Shown here in pieces: positions 50,481-60,629 of a DNA stretch of 64,000 nt. This DNA is from Bolinopsis microptera. Its lineage: Eukaryota > Ctenophora > Tentaculata > Lobata > Bolinopsidae. The stretch lies in contig NC_087075.1 of assembly GCF_026151205.1 (NCBI RefSeq), positions 5,758,858 through 5,822,857 of the forward strand, given 5' to 3'. The notes beneath the pieces are model-generated. The model ran no database searches, was not told the DNA's origin, and was given only the letters and a program-made list of their open reading frames with translations. Each line of letters opens with the position of its first letter. Position 1 is the stretch's first letter. The translations under genes were made by a program, and so were the position numbers.

Positions 50481-50519
50481 AAACTGTAAAATTATCTAGA
50501 TATTTGTACAGCAGGCCAG

Positions 50520-51010
50520 CAGGGCCCCGGTTAGACCAGACAATAGCTCAGACAGTTAGAGAATAGAGAGTCTATTTACTTTGAATACTTTGGAGATAAT
50601 CGTACATTCTTGTACGGGGTTATCTAATAGTTTGACAGCCCTTGCAGCATTGCTGCTGCCTTATTCATACTCCAGTCCAGCAAAGAATTACCATTCAGAT
50701 TGTCTCGGGGACAATTGTCTCTGGGGACTATTAGAGAACAACGGGGCATGATTAGATAACATTAAAAAACATGATCTCGCCGGCAAGCCTTATTAATGCT
50801 GCTGTTCTTCATATTGATGTTCTGCCAGCTACACCAACAAGCTATGGTTAACAAGGGCACCACAAAATAAAGCAATAGCTAAGACAGTTAGATACTGGAT
50901 AGTCGGATTGTCCCGGGGCACAATTAGAGAACACTAAATAAACATGATCTGCATCCTTCCCGGCAAGCTCGCTTTATAGTGTTGCTGTTCCTCATTTATC
51001 TTCTGCCCCC
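50520..51010. repeat. Imperfect tandem duplication of about 200 bp
   Basis: Blocks GACAGTTAGA, GGATTGTC, TTAGAGAACA, AAACATGATCT, CGGCAAGC, GCTGTTC and TTCTGCC recur in the same order in 50545-50830 and 50875-51010. Confidence 0.65.
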
Positions 51011-51293
51011 TTTTATCATGCTCCTTTTGCCACCTACATGATATAACAGCTAACTTAAAGGAGCTAGGGTAACCGTAAAGGTGCAGAAACATATTTTGGT
51101 AGTTCCCTAGATCTGATGAGAGTTGTATTTGGGAGAGAAAAAGGCCGTATCCAGTACGCAGGATATTTTTATGTAGCAAGGCCTACCGGACAACTGAACC
51201 CAGTTTGGACTTTTTCTAGACAGGGTAGCTTGGGAAAATAATCTTAAACCCTACCTAATTAACTTTAAAACGAAAACTGAACCCAATCGTCAG

Positions 51294-51900
51294 TTAGAAA
51301 TAACTAACAGATAAACAGGTTTCCAAATACCGCTCTAGTTTAGCTGCTGCCTGGTTTCTAGTTATAATATTCAACAAAAATATATACGTCTTGTCAGAAA
51401 GTAGAGCGGACACCAAAGGGATGCACTTCTTATCGATGACAGCGTGGATAGAGTAACTCTGTGGGATATCCTAAGGCAGACATATTACGTTCCATCGGCA
51501 ATCCAAATAGGGTTGTCTCCGAGGATTTTGAGGTTCCGAGGAGTAGAGAAGAGTATCATTCTGGATCCATCGTCAGTCACTCCGTCAAAGAGGACGAAGA
51601 TCTCCTCTCTCAGTGAAGTCTGGCAAGTAGGTGGTAGGACGAAGTCTGTTGAGATAGGTGCTTCGGAATGATTGGCAGATCCGGACTTTGTTGCTCGTGA
51701 TCTTTGGACAATTCTCGCGAGGGACTCTAGTTTTGGTAGTTCCACGTTGATTTCGGGTGGGCATGTACGGCTTCGGTGAGGAGGTTTTGTGTTGCTGAGA
51801 GGTGTTGGTCGGCAGCTTTCCGCTTCAATTCTGCTCTGAACTCTGCTTTCTCAGCTACTAAGACACGGTTTACTGGTGTTTGTGAGTAGTGAGCTACTAG
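51294..51900 (-). pseudogene. MULE-type transposase pseudogene
   Basis: Read on the minus strand in three frames: VAEKAEFRAELKRKA, then CPPEINVELPKLESLARIV with SRMILFSTPRNLKILG and WIADGT, then IHAVIDKKCIPLVSALLSDK. The order (basic helix, LPxxxSLxRxxxRxR, FxTxxNLxxLxxxxxWxxDGT, IHxxxxxxxxPLVxALLxxK) is that of animal Mutator-like (MULE) transposases near the first catalytic aspartate, here in ADGT. Two frameshifts (near 51745 and 51485) show it is dead; the rest of the catalytic domain is missing. Confidence 0.75.
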
Positions 51901-52075
51901 TTCACTAATGATGCAGCTTGGTAATATTGACCCCAGGCAAAGACCTGCAACCTATTCGCCCCATTCACCCAGCCTCATAATATGGCCAAGTCAACTGGGG
52001 ATCTTACCCTTTTTAAGTGAGTGGGCTTACCTCAACTAATGGTATTGTAGTAGCGAATAGCCTGTTGTGATCTGT

Positions 52076-52290
52076 ATTCTCGGCTTCCTCCTTTAATCAC
52101 ATAATCCTCCCGGCTGTTAGAGGGTCATTACACCATTACGCCGCAAACACTAAACTAGGTCCAACTCCAAAGAAATGGAATAAAAATAGAACAACAGTGC
52201 AGCAAGACTCTTTTATTATTTCTACTGTCTCACGCTTAGTTTGCCAGTTCGTTTGCTTTTAGTTTATCAGAATGAAATTCAAATACACTT
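52076..52290 (+). repeat. Dispersed repeat, copy 2
   Basis: Same family as 46432-46680, with an extra internal segment (CCGGCTGTTAGAGGGTCATT). Confidence 0.75.
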
Positions 52291-52453
52291 GCCCTGAAAA
52301 AAATGGGAGCTCTAGCTACACTCAGTTGACTGAGATATTTATAAAGATTATAAACCCAGCAAATGATAATTCTATGGGTATTTGGGGGCGGTAATTTTGG
52401 AAAAAAAGGCTCACAGATCCATTTTGTTAAAGCCTTTTCAATTTTAGAGTATC

Positions 52454-52611
52454 ATGTTGACTAGTATAGACTAGTATAGACTAATATAGACTAATATAGA
52501 CTAGTATAGACTATTATAGACTATTATAGACTATTATAGACTAGTATAGACTAATATAGACTAGTATAGACTAATATAGACTAGTATAGACTAATATAGA
52601 CTAGTATAGAT
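52454..52611. repeat. 10-bp TAGTATAGAC minisatellite
   Basis: Sixteen units of TAGTATAGAC with TAATATAGAC and TATTATAGAC variants; the period is exactly 10. AGAGTATC at about 52447 and GATACTCT at 52609 flank the array as a short inverted repeat. Confidence 0.95.
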
Positions 52612-53007
52612 ACTCTTATTTCTAGAGCCCCATATCAACAGGACTAATAGAGTCCCATAGAGTAATAGCATTGCCGTACGACTGTAATAACACCCTTGTC
52701 AATTGTCATCATCTTACTATAATATATAAAGCGAGACGATATATGAAACTATGCGTGGTGTAGCTTGTTGGGATAGTATAGGAATTCTAGTTCCTATAGT
52801 TGGGAATGAGGTAGTTGTCTGTTCACAGATCGCCCTCTAAACTTACAAGGAAATATTTCCTGTATATCCTTGTTATATATACTATATTAGCAACATTTGA
52901 CAAAGCATAGTGTGGAGTGAGCTATGTTCCCATAGAGAACCCGGTGGATGTCCTTGCTGTACGGCAGTGTTAAACAAAGAACTGAAACCTAGGTGTTCCG
53001 TTCAGGT

Positions 53008-54888
53008 TAGGCTATCCACTCCGATAATCATAACCGATAATTGTCTCCGATAATTCGTTTAAAAAAGTTATCTGTTTATCTAGATAAAACATATTTTTAT
53101 CGGTATAAAAATTCACTAGATATTATCGAAAATACTGCCACAATACCGTACAATTGTAAAGAACTATTAGTGTTTTTGCCTTCCCAAGTAATCCAAGAAA
53201 CAGTCCCAAACGTCTTCTAGTATAATAGAAGAGGTAATTTACTTAGATGTGAGCTTAAGAGGTTTATTTACATTTGTATACCTATGGAACTGTAGAACTG
53301 TATGAACTGTTGAAATCCAGAGAAGGTTATTGACATTGTTCTCTTGTATTGAGGTACTGGCGTTTTACCTTATAATCATTCTGGAGATGGGAACGAGCAT
53401 GTTACTGTTAACAAGAGTCAAAAATACCGGCAGGGCACTCAATTGAATTCCGTAAGTGTTCTGGGCGTGAAACATTGTCTTCAGGAGAAGGAATCTGTTG
53501 CTCCAAGTTATCAACAGAATAAGAAAACGGTTCACTGAATCACTTTAAATGCTTTACTGTTTCGAGGAGATTTGGTATTTGGTGCACTACTGTTCTCAGG
53601 AGAAGGAAACCGTTGGTCTACTGTTTTGAAGAGAACTAGTACACTACTGTTCTCAGGAGAAGGAAACCGTCTGTCTACTGTTTTTGAAGAGAACTGGTAC
53701 ACTACTGTTCTCAGGAGAAGGAAACCCTAGTCCCTAGGTCTACTGTTTTGAAGAGAACTGGTAGTACACTACTGTTCTCAGGAGAAGAACACCGGTGGTC
53801 TACTGTTTTGAAGAGAACTATTGCGTTACTGTTCTCAGGAGAAGAAAAACGGTGGTCTACTGTTTTGAGGAGAACTACTAGTGCGTTACTGTTCTCAGGA
53901 GAAGAAAACCAGTGGGGTCTACTGTTTTGAAGAGAACTACTGCGTTACTGTTCTCAGGAGAAGGAAACCGTCTGTCTACTGTTTTGAAGAGAACTGGTAC
54001 ACTACTGTTCTCAGGAGAAGGAAACCCTAGGTCTACTGTTTTGAAGAGAACTGGTAGTACACTACTGTTCTCAGGAGAAGAACACCGGTGGTCTACTGTT
54101 TTGAAGAGAACTATTGCGTTACTGTTCTCAGGAGAAGAAAAACGGTGGTCTACTGTTTTGAGGAGAACTACTAGTGCGTTACTGTTCTCAGGAGAAGAAA
54201 ACCAGTGGGGTCTACTGTTTTGAAGAGAACTACTGCGTTACTGTTCTCAGGAGAAGGAAACCGTTTGTCTACTGTTTTGAAGAGAACTGGTACACTACTG
54301 TTCTCAGGAGAAGGAAACCCTAGGTCTACTGTTTTGAAGAGAACTGGTAGTACACTACTGTTCTCAGGAGAAGAACACCGGTGGTCTACTGTTTTGAAGA
54401 GAACTATTGCGTTACTGTTCTCAGGAGTAGAAAAACGGTGGTCTACTGTTTTGAGGAGAACTACTAGTGCGTTACTGTTCTCAGGAGAAGAAAACCAGTG
54501 GGGTCTACTGTTTTGAAGAGAACTACTGCGTTACTGTTCTCAGGAGAAGGAAACCGTCTGTCTACTGTTTTAAAGAGAACTGGTACACTACTGTTCTTAG
54601 GAGAAGAAAACCGTTTGTCTACTGTTTTGAAGAAAACTGGTGCACTTCTGCTCCCCGGAGAAGAAAACTGATGCTCTAATATTTTCAAAAGAAAGGAAGT
54701 GGTACTTTAAAAAGATTACTGGTAAACAGTAATAAAAGTCGACAATTAGTTTTTGCGAAATTTGGAAAACATTTTGGCTTTGGCCTTCACCATAAAAATT
54801 ATCGGTTTTATCGGTTTTATCTAGATAAAACCTAAATCTTTATCTGTTTATCTAGATAAAAGATTTCATACCGATAATGGATAGCCTA
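53008..54888. mobile_element. 1.88-kb TIR element with minisatellite body
   Basis: It starts TAGGCTATCC and ends GGATAGCCTA. GTTCAGGT flanks both sides exactly (53000-53007 and 54889-54896), an 8-bp TSD. Sub-terminal CCGATAAT motifs and the palindrome TTTATCTAGATAAA occur at both ends. The body is a 293-bp tandem repeat. There is no transposase. The 8-bp TSD and TAGG-type end suggest hAT-like mobilisation. A paralogue of the flanking repeat at 23680-24027 has the site unoccupied. Confidence 0.85.
53580..54670. repeat. Higher-order minisatellite (about 55-bp subunits, 293-bp unit)
   Basis: Subunits contain TACTGTTCTCAGGAGAAG and TCTACTGTTTTGAAGAGAAC. Five variants form a 293-bp higher-order unit, seen as identical open frames offset by 293 (53912 and 54205). 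The repeating frames are not considered genes. Confidence 0.95.
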
Positions 54889-55429
54889 GTTCAGGTCCTT
54901 CACACTCTGCTTTTGTCTAGTTCTAATGTACCGTCACAATAGTGACTTTAATATATCTAATAGGGGGGGGGGGGCCAATGGCATAAAATGGCATAAAATG
55001 GCATAAGATGGAGACTTTTTCTATGGAGAAAATGGAAAAACCCATGAGTAATTCTCCATTTTCTCCATTTTATGCCATGAATTTTGTCTTCGAAATTTCA
55101 TCTTTAACACCATTTAACACCTAAATTGGACATCCTAACATGTTTATTTACGCTTACTAGGGGCGTAACAAGCTTTTTGAAAGCTCATAGTAGGCTACTA
55201 GATGCTTATACTAGGTTAGTAGAGGCACACTTCAGGCAAACTCATAATTACTCAAGCCTAGTGTAAAGTTATTTCTACAGGCTACAGCAGGAGTGAGTAA
55301 TAGGGGAGAGTAATAGGCACTGAGAAGTGAGACCTACAATCTACATCCTCGACAGTCGAAACAAGCTCGCACTGCAAAGGGGAGGCCTGCCTTCCGAGAT
55401 CACATTACCAGGGGAAAGCCTCGAGTCCA

Positions 55430-56050
55430 AATTTGTGTATCGAGGGGTAGGTGCAGACTTCGATAAACCGAAAAACCAAAAAAATATTTTCGGCTTATAA
55501 TGAAGAGGGTAGCATGAAACGTGGAGAAAAGTGGTTTTTAGAAAAACTTTGAAAAATTTTGACTTAGAAAATTTTCGGCCCGAGTCATTCTCGATACGTA
55601 CCTCTCGTATCGAGAGCTCCCGATTCCGAGCTCGTGTTGCAAAGGGGAGGCCTGCCTTCCGAGATCGCATTACCAGGGGGAAGCCTCGAGTCCAAAATTG
55701 TGTACCGAGGCGTAATTTTCTAAGTCAAAATTTTTCAAATTTTTTCTGAAAACCGCTTTTCTCCACGTTTCATGCTCCTCTGTTCATTATTGGCCGAAAA
55801 TATTTTTTCGGTTTTTCGAAGTCCACACCTTCCACAATTTTGGACTCGAAGTAATGCGATCTCGGAAGGCAGGCCTCCCCTTTGCAACACGAGCTCGGAA
55901 TCGGGAGCTCTCGATACGGGAGGTACGTATCGAAAATGACTCGGACCGAACATTTTCTAAGTCAACATTTTTCAAACTTTTCTGAAAACCACTTTTCTCC
56001 ATGTTTCATGATACTCTGTTCATTATTGGCCGAAAATATCTTTTTTTTAA
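55430..56050. repeat. Inverted copies of the 300-bp unit (left arm of the composite element)
   Basis: A forward copy at about 55434-55730 faces an inverted copy at about 55730-56040. Shared blocks: GAGGCCTGCCTTCCGAGATC, CCCGATTCCGAGCTCGTGTT and CATGAAACGTGGAGAAAAG. The same block also reads as an open frame of 70-109 residues in each copy. Confidence 0.85.
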
Positions 56051-57370
56051 ATAATTTTTCTCGAAATTCTAAATTTTTCAGGTTTTCAATGGCATAAAAT
56101 GGCATAAAAAAATGGAAAAACCTATGAGTAATTCTCCATTTTCTCCATTTATGCCATTGCCCCCCCCCCCCCCAAGCAGCAAATGTTATATTTTGAGGGC
56201 TATTTTCTTTGTCGAGATCGAGAGGGACGGGCCTAATAAGTAAGGACATATCCTTTATATGCAACCATATGAAGCATCGCATATCACATTGGCCTATCGT
56301 TTCCGCCGTATAGTGGCCTCACTTTATACTGGTGACCTTATATTGAATAACATTACAGCTTTAAGTTTAGGGACGCAACACTCGCCATTTTCTTACATCT
56401 CTTGCCTGGCGGAGTAAGTCTACCATCTCGTACCTAAAAATAGAGTTATTCCACCAACCAGAGCTCTCAGAGTTAATTAAGAAAGCGAGGTTACGATTGG
56501 CTTAGGGCAATGGTTAGTAAACATCCGGGTTAATGCGAAGCATCTTCTGTAGCATTAAATGAGGACAAGCTCTCTAGTCTATATTGCGATCACTACATCT
56601 TAGTTTAACCGTATGAGTTTGTGTTCAATTCAACAGCTCTCACACTATATGATTGTTTGTGATGTGACATAGACATCATAAACTTTCGCACAGACAGGAA
56701 TTCAATTCGAAAACATTTGACCATCTTGCACAAGCAAAAGGCCTAAAAGCAATTTGGCAACAGAGATCATAAAATTATATGTTAGGGCTTGGCAACAGGT
56801 GAAATAAGTGTAAATTGTAGGCACTCGGAAAAAATTTCGGATATTTGCTTTCAAGATTAATATCTTACAATGAGAAATGATAAATCTAGTCAAGTTTCGT
56901 TGTACAGTGAACTTCAAGTCTGGCCACCAAATAATGGGAAACTTCCTCGCTTCCCGCTACACTGGGAAGCTAACTGCAATCCTGCTATTCCACCAGGAAG
57001 CTTTCTCTTCTAACCTTAAAAGCTTAAAGATAATGATGTAGAGGGGGATGATTAGTAGAGGTGGTTAGCAATCTGATCGTTGCGATGTAGCAGAAAAAAG
57101 CAAACCAAAGAGCGCAAAAAGTGATTTATAACCAAATTCAGAAAATTGTCTTACCCATCACCTGACGGCTGACACCTATGTACCGTGTGCTTCCGGATTT
57201 ATTCTGGAAACCCATATTGGAGGAGACCACCCGATCCACAACTGCAACTTGATAACTTTAGCGCAAAAATTGGCAAACAAAAGACCAAAGTAGGTGTCCA
57301 ATTTATATCTTTCCTTGAACGTGTGTAGCCAAAATGACTGATGCATGTTTGTCAATATCTCTACAACTAA

Positions 57371-58609
57371 ACATTTAAGGGTTTATATTGCTTTATCAAA
57401 AGGAAGACACGAGCCGCTACTAAAGCCCTGCGTGACGCCACCCTCAAAGTCAGAGAGGTCGAGACGAGTATACAAGAACAGTTTGTGAACAACCAAATCG
57501 ACCAGGTTGATCAATTGTTCATGCCGCAACCCATAAACAACCCAGGGTTTGCACCATGGCAGACAAAGTCAAACAGTTCCGGTATCGCGTGGAAACTAAT
57601 TAATGATCTGACAGATCGTAAACCTAAATCTATGTCACCTCTACCTGGATATAGAAACAAGGCAGAACGATCAAAGGCGTGGACTGACCACTACAGCAAA
57701 CTGCTCTACAACCCTGCTGACTCCACCAGAATGAACAGCATCAGAATGGACAGCATTGATGTTTCTGAACCAGAGCTCCCTATTCTGACGTCTCCATTCA
57801 CAGCAGATGAACTATCAACAGCCCTTAAGCAGACAAAGGACACGTATGGTCATGACGGCATACCTTCGCTTCTTTACAAGTGTGTTGACTTGAACACCAC
57901 GTTACTCTCCTTGTTCAACAACATGTTGGCCACTGGTAAAGCCCCGGAAGAACTGCTTGTCACCGCGATTCTCCCTATACCGAAAGGTGCTAAAAGGTTA
58001 TGTCCTGAAAACAGCAGAGGCATATCCATCCTTCCTGTTGCCACCAAGATCTACAACAGGCTGCTTCTCAATCGTATCAGAACTCATATTGAACCTCGCT
58101 TACGGTACAACCAGAATGGTTTCCGTCCTGGAAGGGGCACTCGTGAACAGATCTTGGCCCTTAGGCGAATAATTGAAGAAGTCATCAACTTCCAGCTCCC
58201 CTGCGTCATCTCCTTCATTGATTTCTCTAAGGCGTTTGATTGCATCTTTAGATCTCATCTTCCTAACATTCTGGCGTCCTATGGCTTCCCTAAGATAATA
58301 ATCAAAGCCATTATGTCCCTTTACATCAACACCAAAGCCAAGATCATGACCCCTGAAGGTACAACTCTTGAATTCCTGACCAACCTTGGAATTCTCCAGG
58401 GCGATGTTCTTGCTCCGCTTATCTTCATTATCGTCCTGGACTTCATTCTTAGACTGGCAATAGGTCCACACGATGGGCTTAAAGTAGGTTGTGATTACAT
58501 AGCAGATTTGGACTTCGCCGATGACTTAGCTACAATCACACCCAGCTTCAGCGATAAAATTGTGAAGGTGTGGACTTCGAAAAACCGAAAAAATATTTTC
58601 GGCAAATAA
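57371..58609 (+). pseudogene. LINE reverse transcriptase, truncated at both ends
   Basis: One uninterrupted frame. It shows the pre-RT region (AWKLINDLTDRKPKS), fingers and palm (FTADELSTALKQTKDTYGHD, DGIPSLLYKC, GFRPGRGTREQILALRRII), catalytic box A FIDFSKAFD (about 58213-58239), GILQGDVLAPLIFIIVLD, and box C LDFADDLA (about 58507-58530). Homology ends at about 58565, where the frame enters the mobile-element repeat (VWTSKNRKNIFGK, stop). The endonuclease domain, thumb and C-terminal tail are missing, so it is unlikely to be active. No internal stops or frameshifts, so capture or insertion is recent. The tails at 48196 and 31984 belong to the same broad LINE type. Confidence 0.85.
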
Positions 58610-59433
58610 TGAACAGAGTAGCATGAAACGTGGAGAAAAGCGGTTTTCAGAAAAAATTTGAAAAATTTTGACCCAAAAAATATTTTCGGCTTATAATGAA
58701 CAAGGTAGCATGAAACGTGGAGAAAAGTGTTTTTCAGAAAAACTTTGAAAAATTTTGACTTAAAAAATTACCCCTCGGTACACAATTTTGAACTCGAGGC
58801 TTCCCCCTGGTAATGCGATCTCGGAAGGCAGGCCTCCCCTTTGCAACACGAGCTCGGAATCGGGAGCTCTCGATACGGGAGGTACGTATCGAAAATGACT
58901 CGGACCGAACATTTTTTAAGTCAACATTTTTCAAACTTTTCTGAAAACCACTTTTCTCCATGTTTCATGATACTCTGTTCATTATTGGCCGAAAATATTT
59001 TTTCGGTTTTTCGAAGTCCACACCTTCCCCTCGATACACAATTTTGAACTCGAGGTAATGCGATCTCGGAAGGCAGGCCTCTCCTTTGCAACAGGAGCTC
59101 GGAATCGGGAGCCCTCGATACGGGAGGTACGTATTGTAAATGACTCGGACCGAACATTTTCTAAGTCAACATTTTTCAAAGTTTTTCTGAAAACCACTTT
59201 TCTCCATGTTTCATGATACTCTGTTCATTATTGGCCGAAAATACATCTTTTTTTTTAATAATTTTTCTCGAAATTCTAAATTTTTCAGGTTTTCAATGGC
59301 ATAAAATGGCATAAAATAGCATAAAATGGCATAAAATGGCATAAAATGGAGACTATTTCTATGGAGAAAATGGAAAAACCTATGAGTAATTCTCCATTTT
59401 CTCCATTTATGCCATTGGCCCCCCCCCCCCCCC
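58568..59433. repeat. Right-hand 300-bp units and terminal module of the composite element
   Basis: Begins abruptly at GTGTGGACTTCGAAAAACCG, interrupting the LINE frame. Contains a forward copy, then two inverted copies of the 300-bp unit, and ends in the terminal module and C15. Confidence 0.85.
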
Positions 59434-59445
59434 ATCTAATATATA

Positions 59446-59526
59446 TGTTTTCCGTACCATTTTACTGACACCACGGTATCAACTTTAGCACGACTTTCCG
59501 CAAAAACCTTAAAAGATATACAACTT
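59446..59526 (+). repeat. Dispersed repeat, inverted partner at 63109-63192
   Basis: TACCATTTTACTGACACCA and TTCCGCAAAAACC with AAAAGATATA occur here on the plus strand and at 63109-63192 on the minus strand, with about six differences in 66 bases. Confidence 0.8.
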
Positions 59527-59538
59527 AAACTTTTTTGA

Positions 59539-59986
59539 CTCGGCTTATGAGTTGTTCCCTCATTAATTAATTTACTACCGGTGTTTTAGGTTATAAATAC
59601 AGAAAAGTAACCGTGGGCCAGTGAGCCACAGCTTTAATTATCGGTTTTATTCAGTACTTAAAAGTCTTAACATACGTCGTTCAGGCATGGCTCCCCAGTG
59701 CAGTGGAGCCATGCTTGAACGACAAGTGATATAACAAATGACATTGAACCGTTTCATTTAATATTAGATCACCTGTACACTTTTTCCGTGCTCAACCTGT
59801 GCATTACAGATCTTAACCACGCGGTCTATTAGCGCACCCGTGCCTCGGCTTATGAGTTTTTCTCTCATTAATTAATTTACTACCGGTGTCTTAGGTTATA
59901 AATACAGAAAAGTAACCGTGGGCCAGTGAGCCACAGCTTTAAATAATTATCAGTTTTATTCAGTACTTAAAGGTCTTAACATACGT
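59539..59986 (+). promoter_or_regulatory. Duplicated TATA-containing segment
   Basis: Two copies (59539-59677 and 59844-59986) of a segment of about 140 bp share CTCGGCTTATGAGTT, CATTAATTAATTTACTACCG, GGTTATAAATACAGAAAAGT and CCGTGGGCCAGTGAGCCACA. TTATAAATA (59591 and 59896) looks like a TATA box. The second copy lies just upstream of the GPCR fragment, so it may be its promoter, duplicated. A hairpin (TCGTTCAGGCATGGCTCC and its near-complement, 59678-59721) sits between the copies. Confidence 0.55.
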
Positions 59987-59996
59987 TTGTGATAAT

Positions 59997-60309
59997 TTGT
60001 TTGAGACTTCGATCCTGGAAACTACTCAGTACAGAATTTATGATGGCTTGCTAGTTCGGGTTCTTTGCCTGCTTTGTGATCGGACTGCCGGGAAACTGTC
60101 TAGCTTTGAGATATTTCGTCCACACAAAAAAACGAAATCTGTCAACTCTTCTTTACATAGTTGCCTGTTCTACTTCTATTAATATTCATATAGGTCCCTC
60201 CGTCATTCACCTTCTACTAGCTTTTAATCTGTTGAACACCACTTTAGAGTTAGACGGGTTCCTGCTAGTTAACTTTAAGGCGTTGATACTTTTTATTAGC
60301 CTGATTTAA
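59997..60309 (+). pseudogene. Rhodopsin-type GPCR N-terminal fragment (TM1-TM2)
   Basis: One frame gives TTQYRIYDGLLVRVLCLL up to about 60060; another, from about 60055, gives FFACFVIGLPGNCLALRYFV, then HTKKRNLSTLLYIVACSTS and a hydrophobic stretch up to a stop at 60307. GLPGNxLxLxYF is the TM1 asparagine motif and LxYIVAC the TM2 start of class A receptors. The two frames join across a single-base frameshift and no TM3-7 follow, so this is a broken copy or a missed multi-exon gene. Intronless GPCR families are large in cnidarians and placozoans. Confidence 0.5.
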
Positions 60310-60464
60310 CATTGCGTTTTTGATTTGTCGATAACTTTTCGATAAATAATAATATTAACAATACCATATTACATTAGCGACGTTAAGGCGAAACTAGAAA
60401 TCAGTCAAGGTCAAATAACTCTCAAGAACGAGACAAGAACGAGACACGACTCGACTTCGACATA

Positions 60465-60522
60465 ATGAAGAATTGCTTCACTTTATTGATAATACTATCA
60501 ATACTTGGACTAACTTTTCAAG
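60465..60522 (+). CDS. Signal-peptide exon of an unidentified secreted protein (partial)
   Basis: ATG at 60465 starts MKNCFTLLIILSILGLTFQ, a textbook signal peptide, ending at a strong donor (G, GTAAGACA). The downstream exons were not found; the minisatellite begins about 100 bases later and could lie in its first intron. Confidence 0.45.
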
Positions 60523-60629
60523 GTAAGACATGTGATATGATATGAAATTATATTTGAATTAAGCATTGATCCTTATTTCATTTAAAGATACCTATCATAG
60601 TAGGGGAAGTTGGTCGTTTACCTCCGGAC

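Larger units (their letters stand above)
54963..59433. mobile_element. Composite poly(G)-ended element carrying a LINE reverse transcriptase
   Basis: Left: 12 G (54963-54974), CCAATGGCATAAAATGG. Right: ATGCCATTGG and 15 C (59419-59433). ATCTAATA flanks both ends (54955-54962 and 59434-59441), an 8-bp TSD. The terminal modules contain the 10-bp motif GGCATAAAAT (three units left, five right), ATGGAGACT, ATTCTCCATTTTCTCCAT and an inverted GGCATAAA. A third copy of the right-end module with 14 C lies inside at 56160-56173. The body has several inverted copies of a unit of about 300 bp (CCGAAAAAATATTTTCGG, GCATGAAACGTGGAGAAAAG) and, at 57371-58567, a LINE fragment. Confidence 0.75.

Noticed and set aside
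53748-54516. Two identical 103-residue frames
   Set aside because: They are one 293-bp repeat read twice inside a non-coding element; no flanking gene structure.
55341-59197. Similar frames of about 70 residues (SFSIRTSRIESSRFRARVAK) repeated in the composite element
   Set aside because: All lie in copies of the same 300-bp repeat, in both orientations, with no start or domain; similarity follows from repeat identity. Whether codon-level constraint exists could be tested but is not visible.
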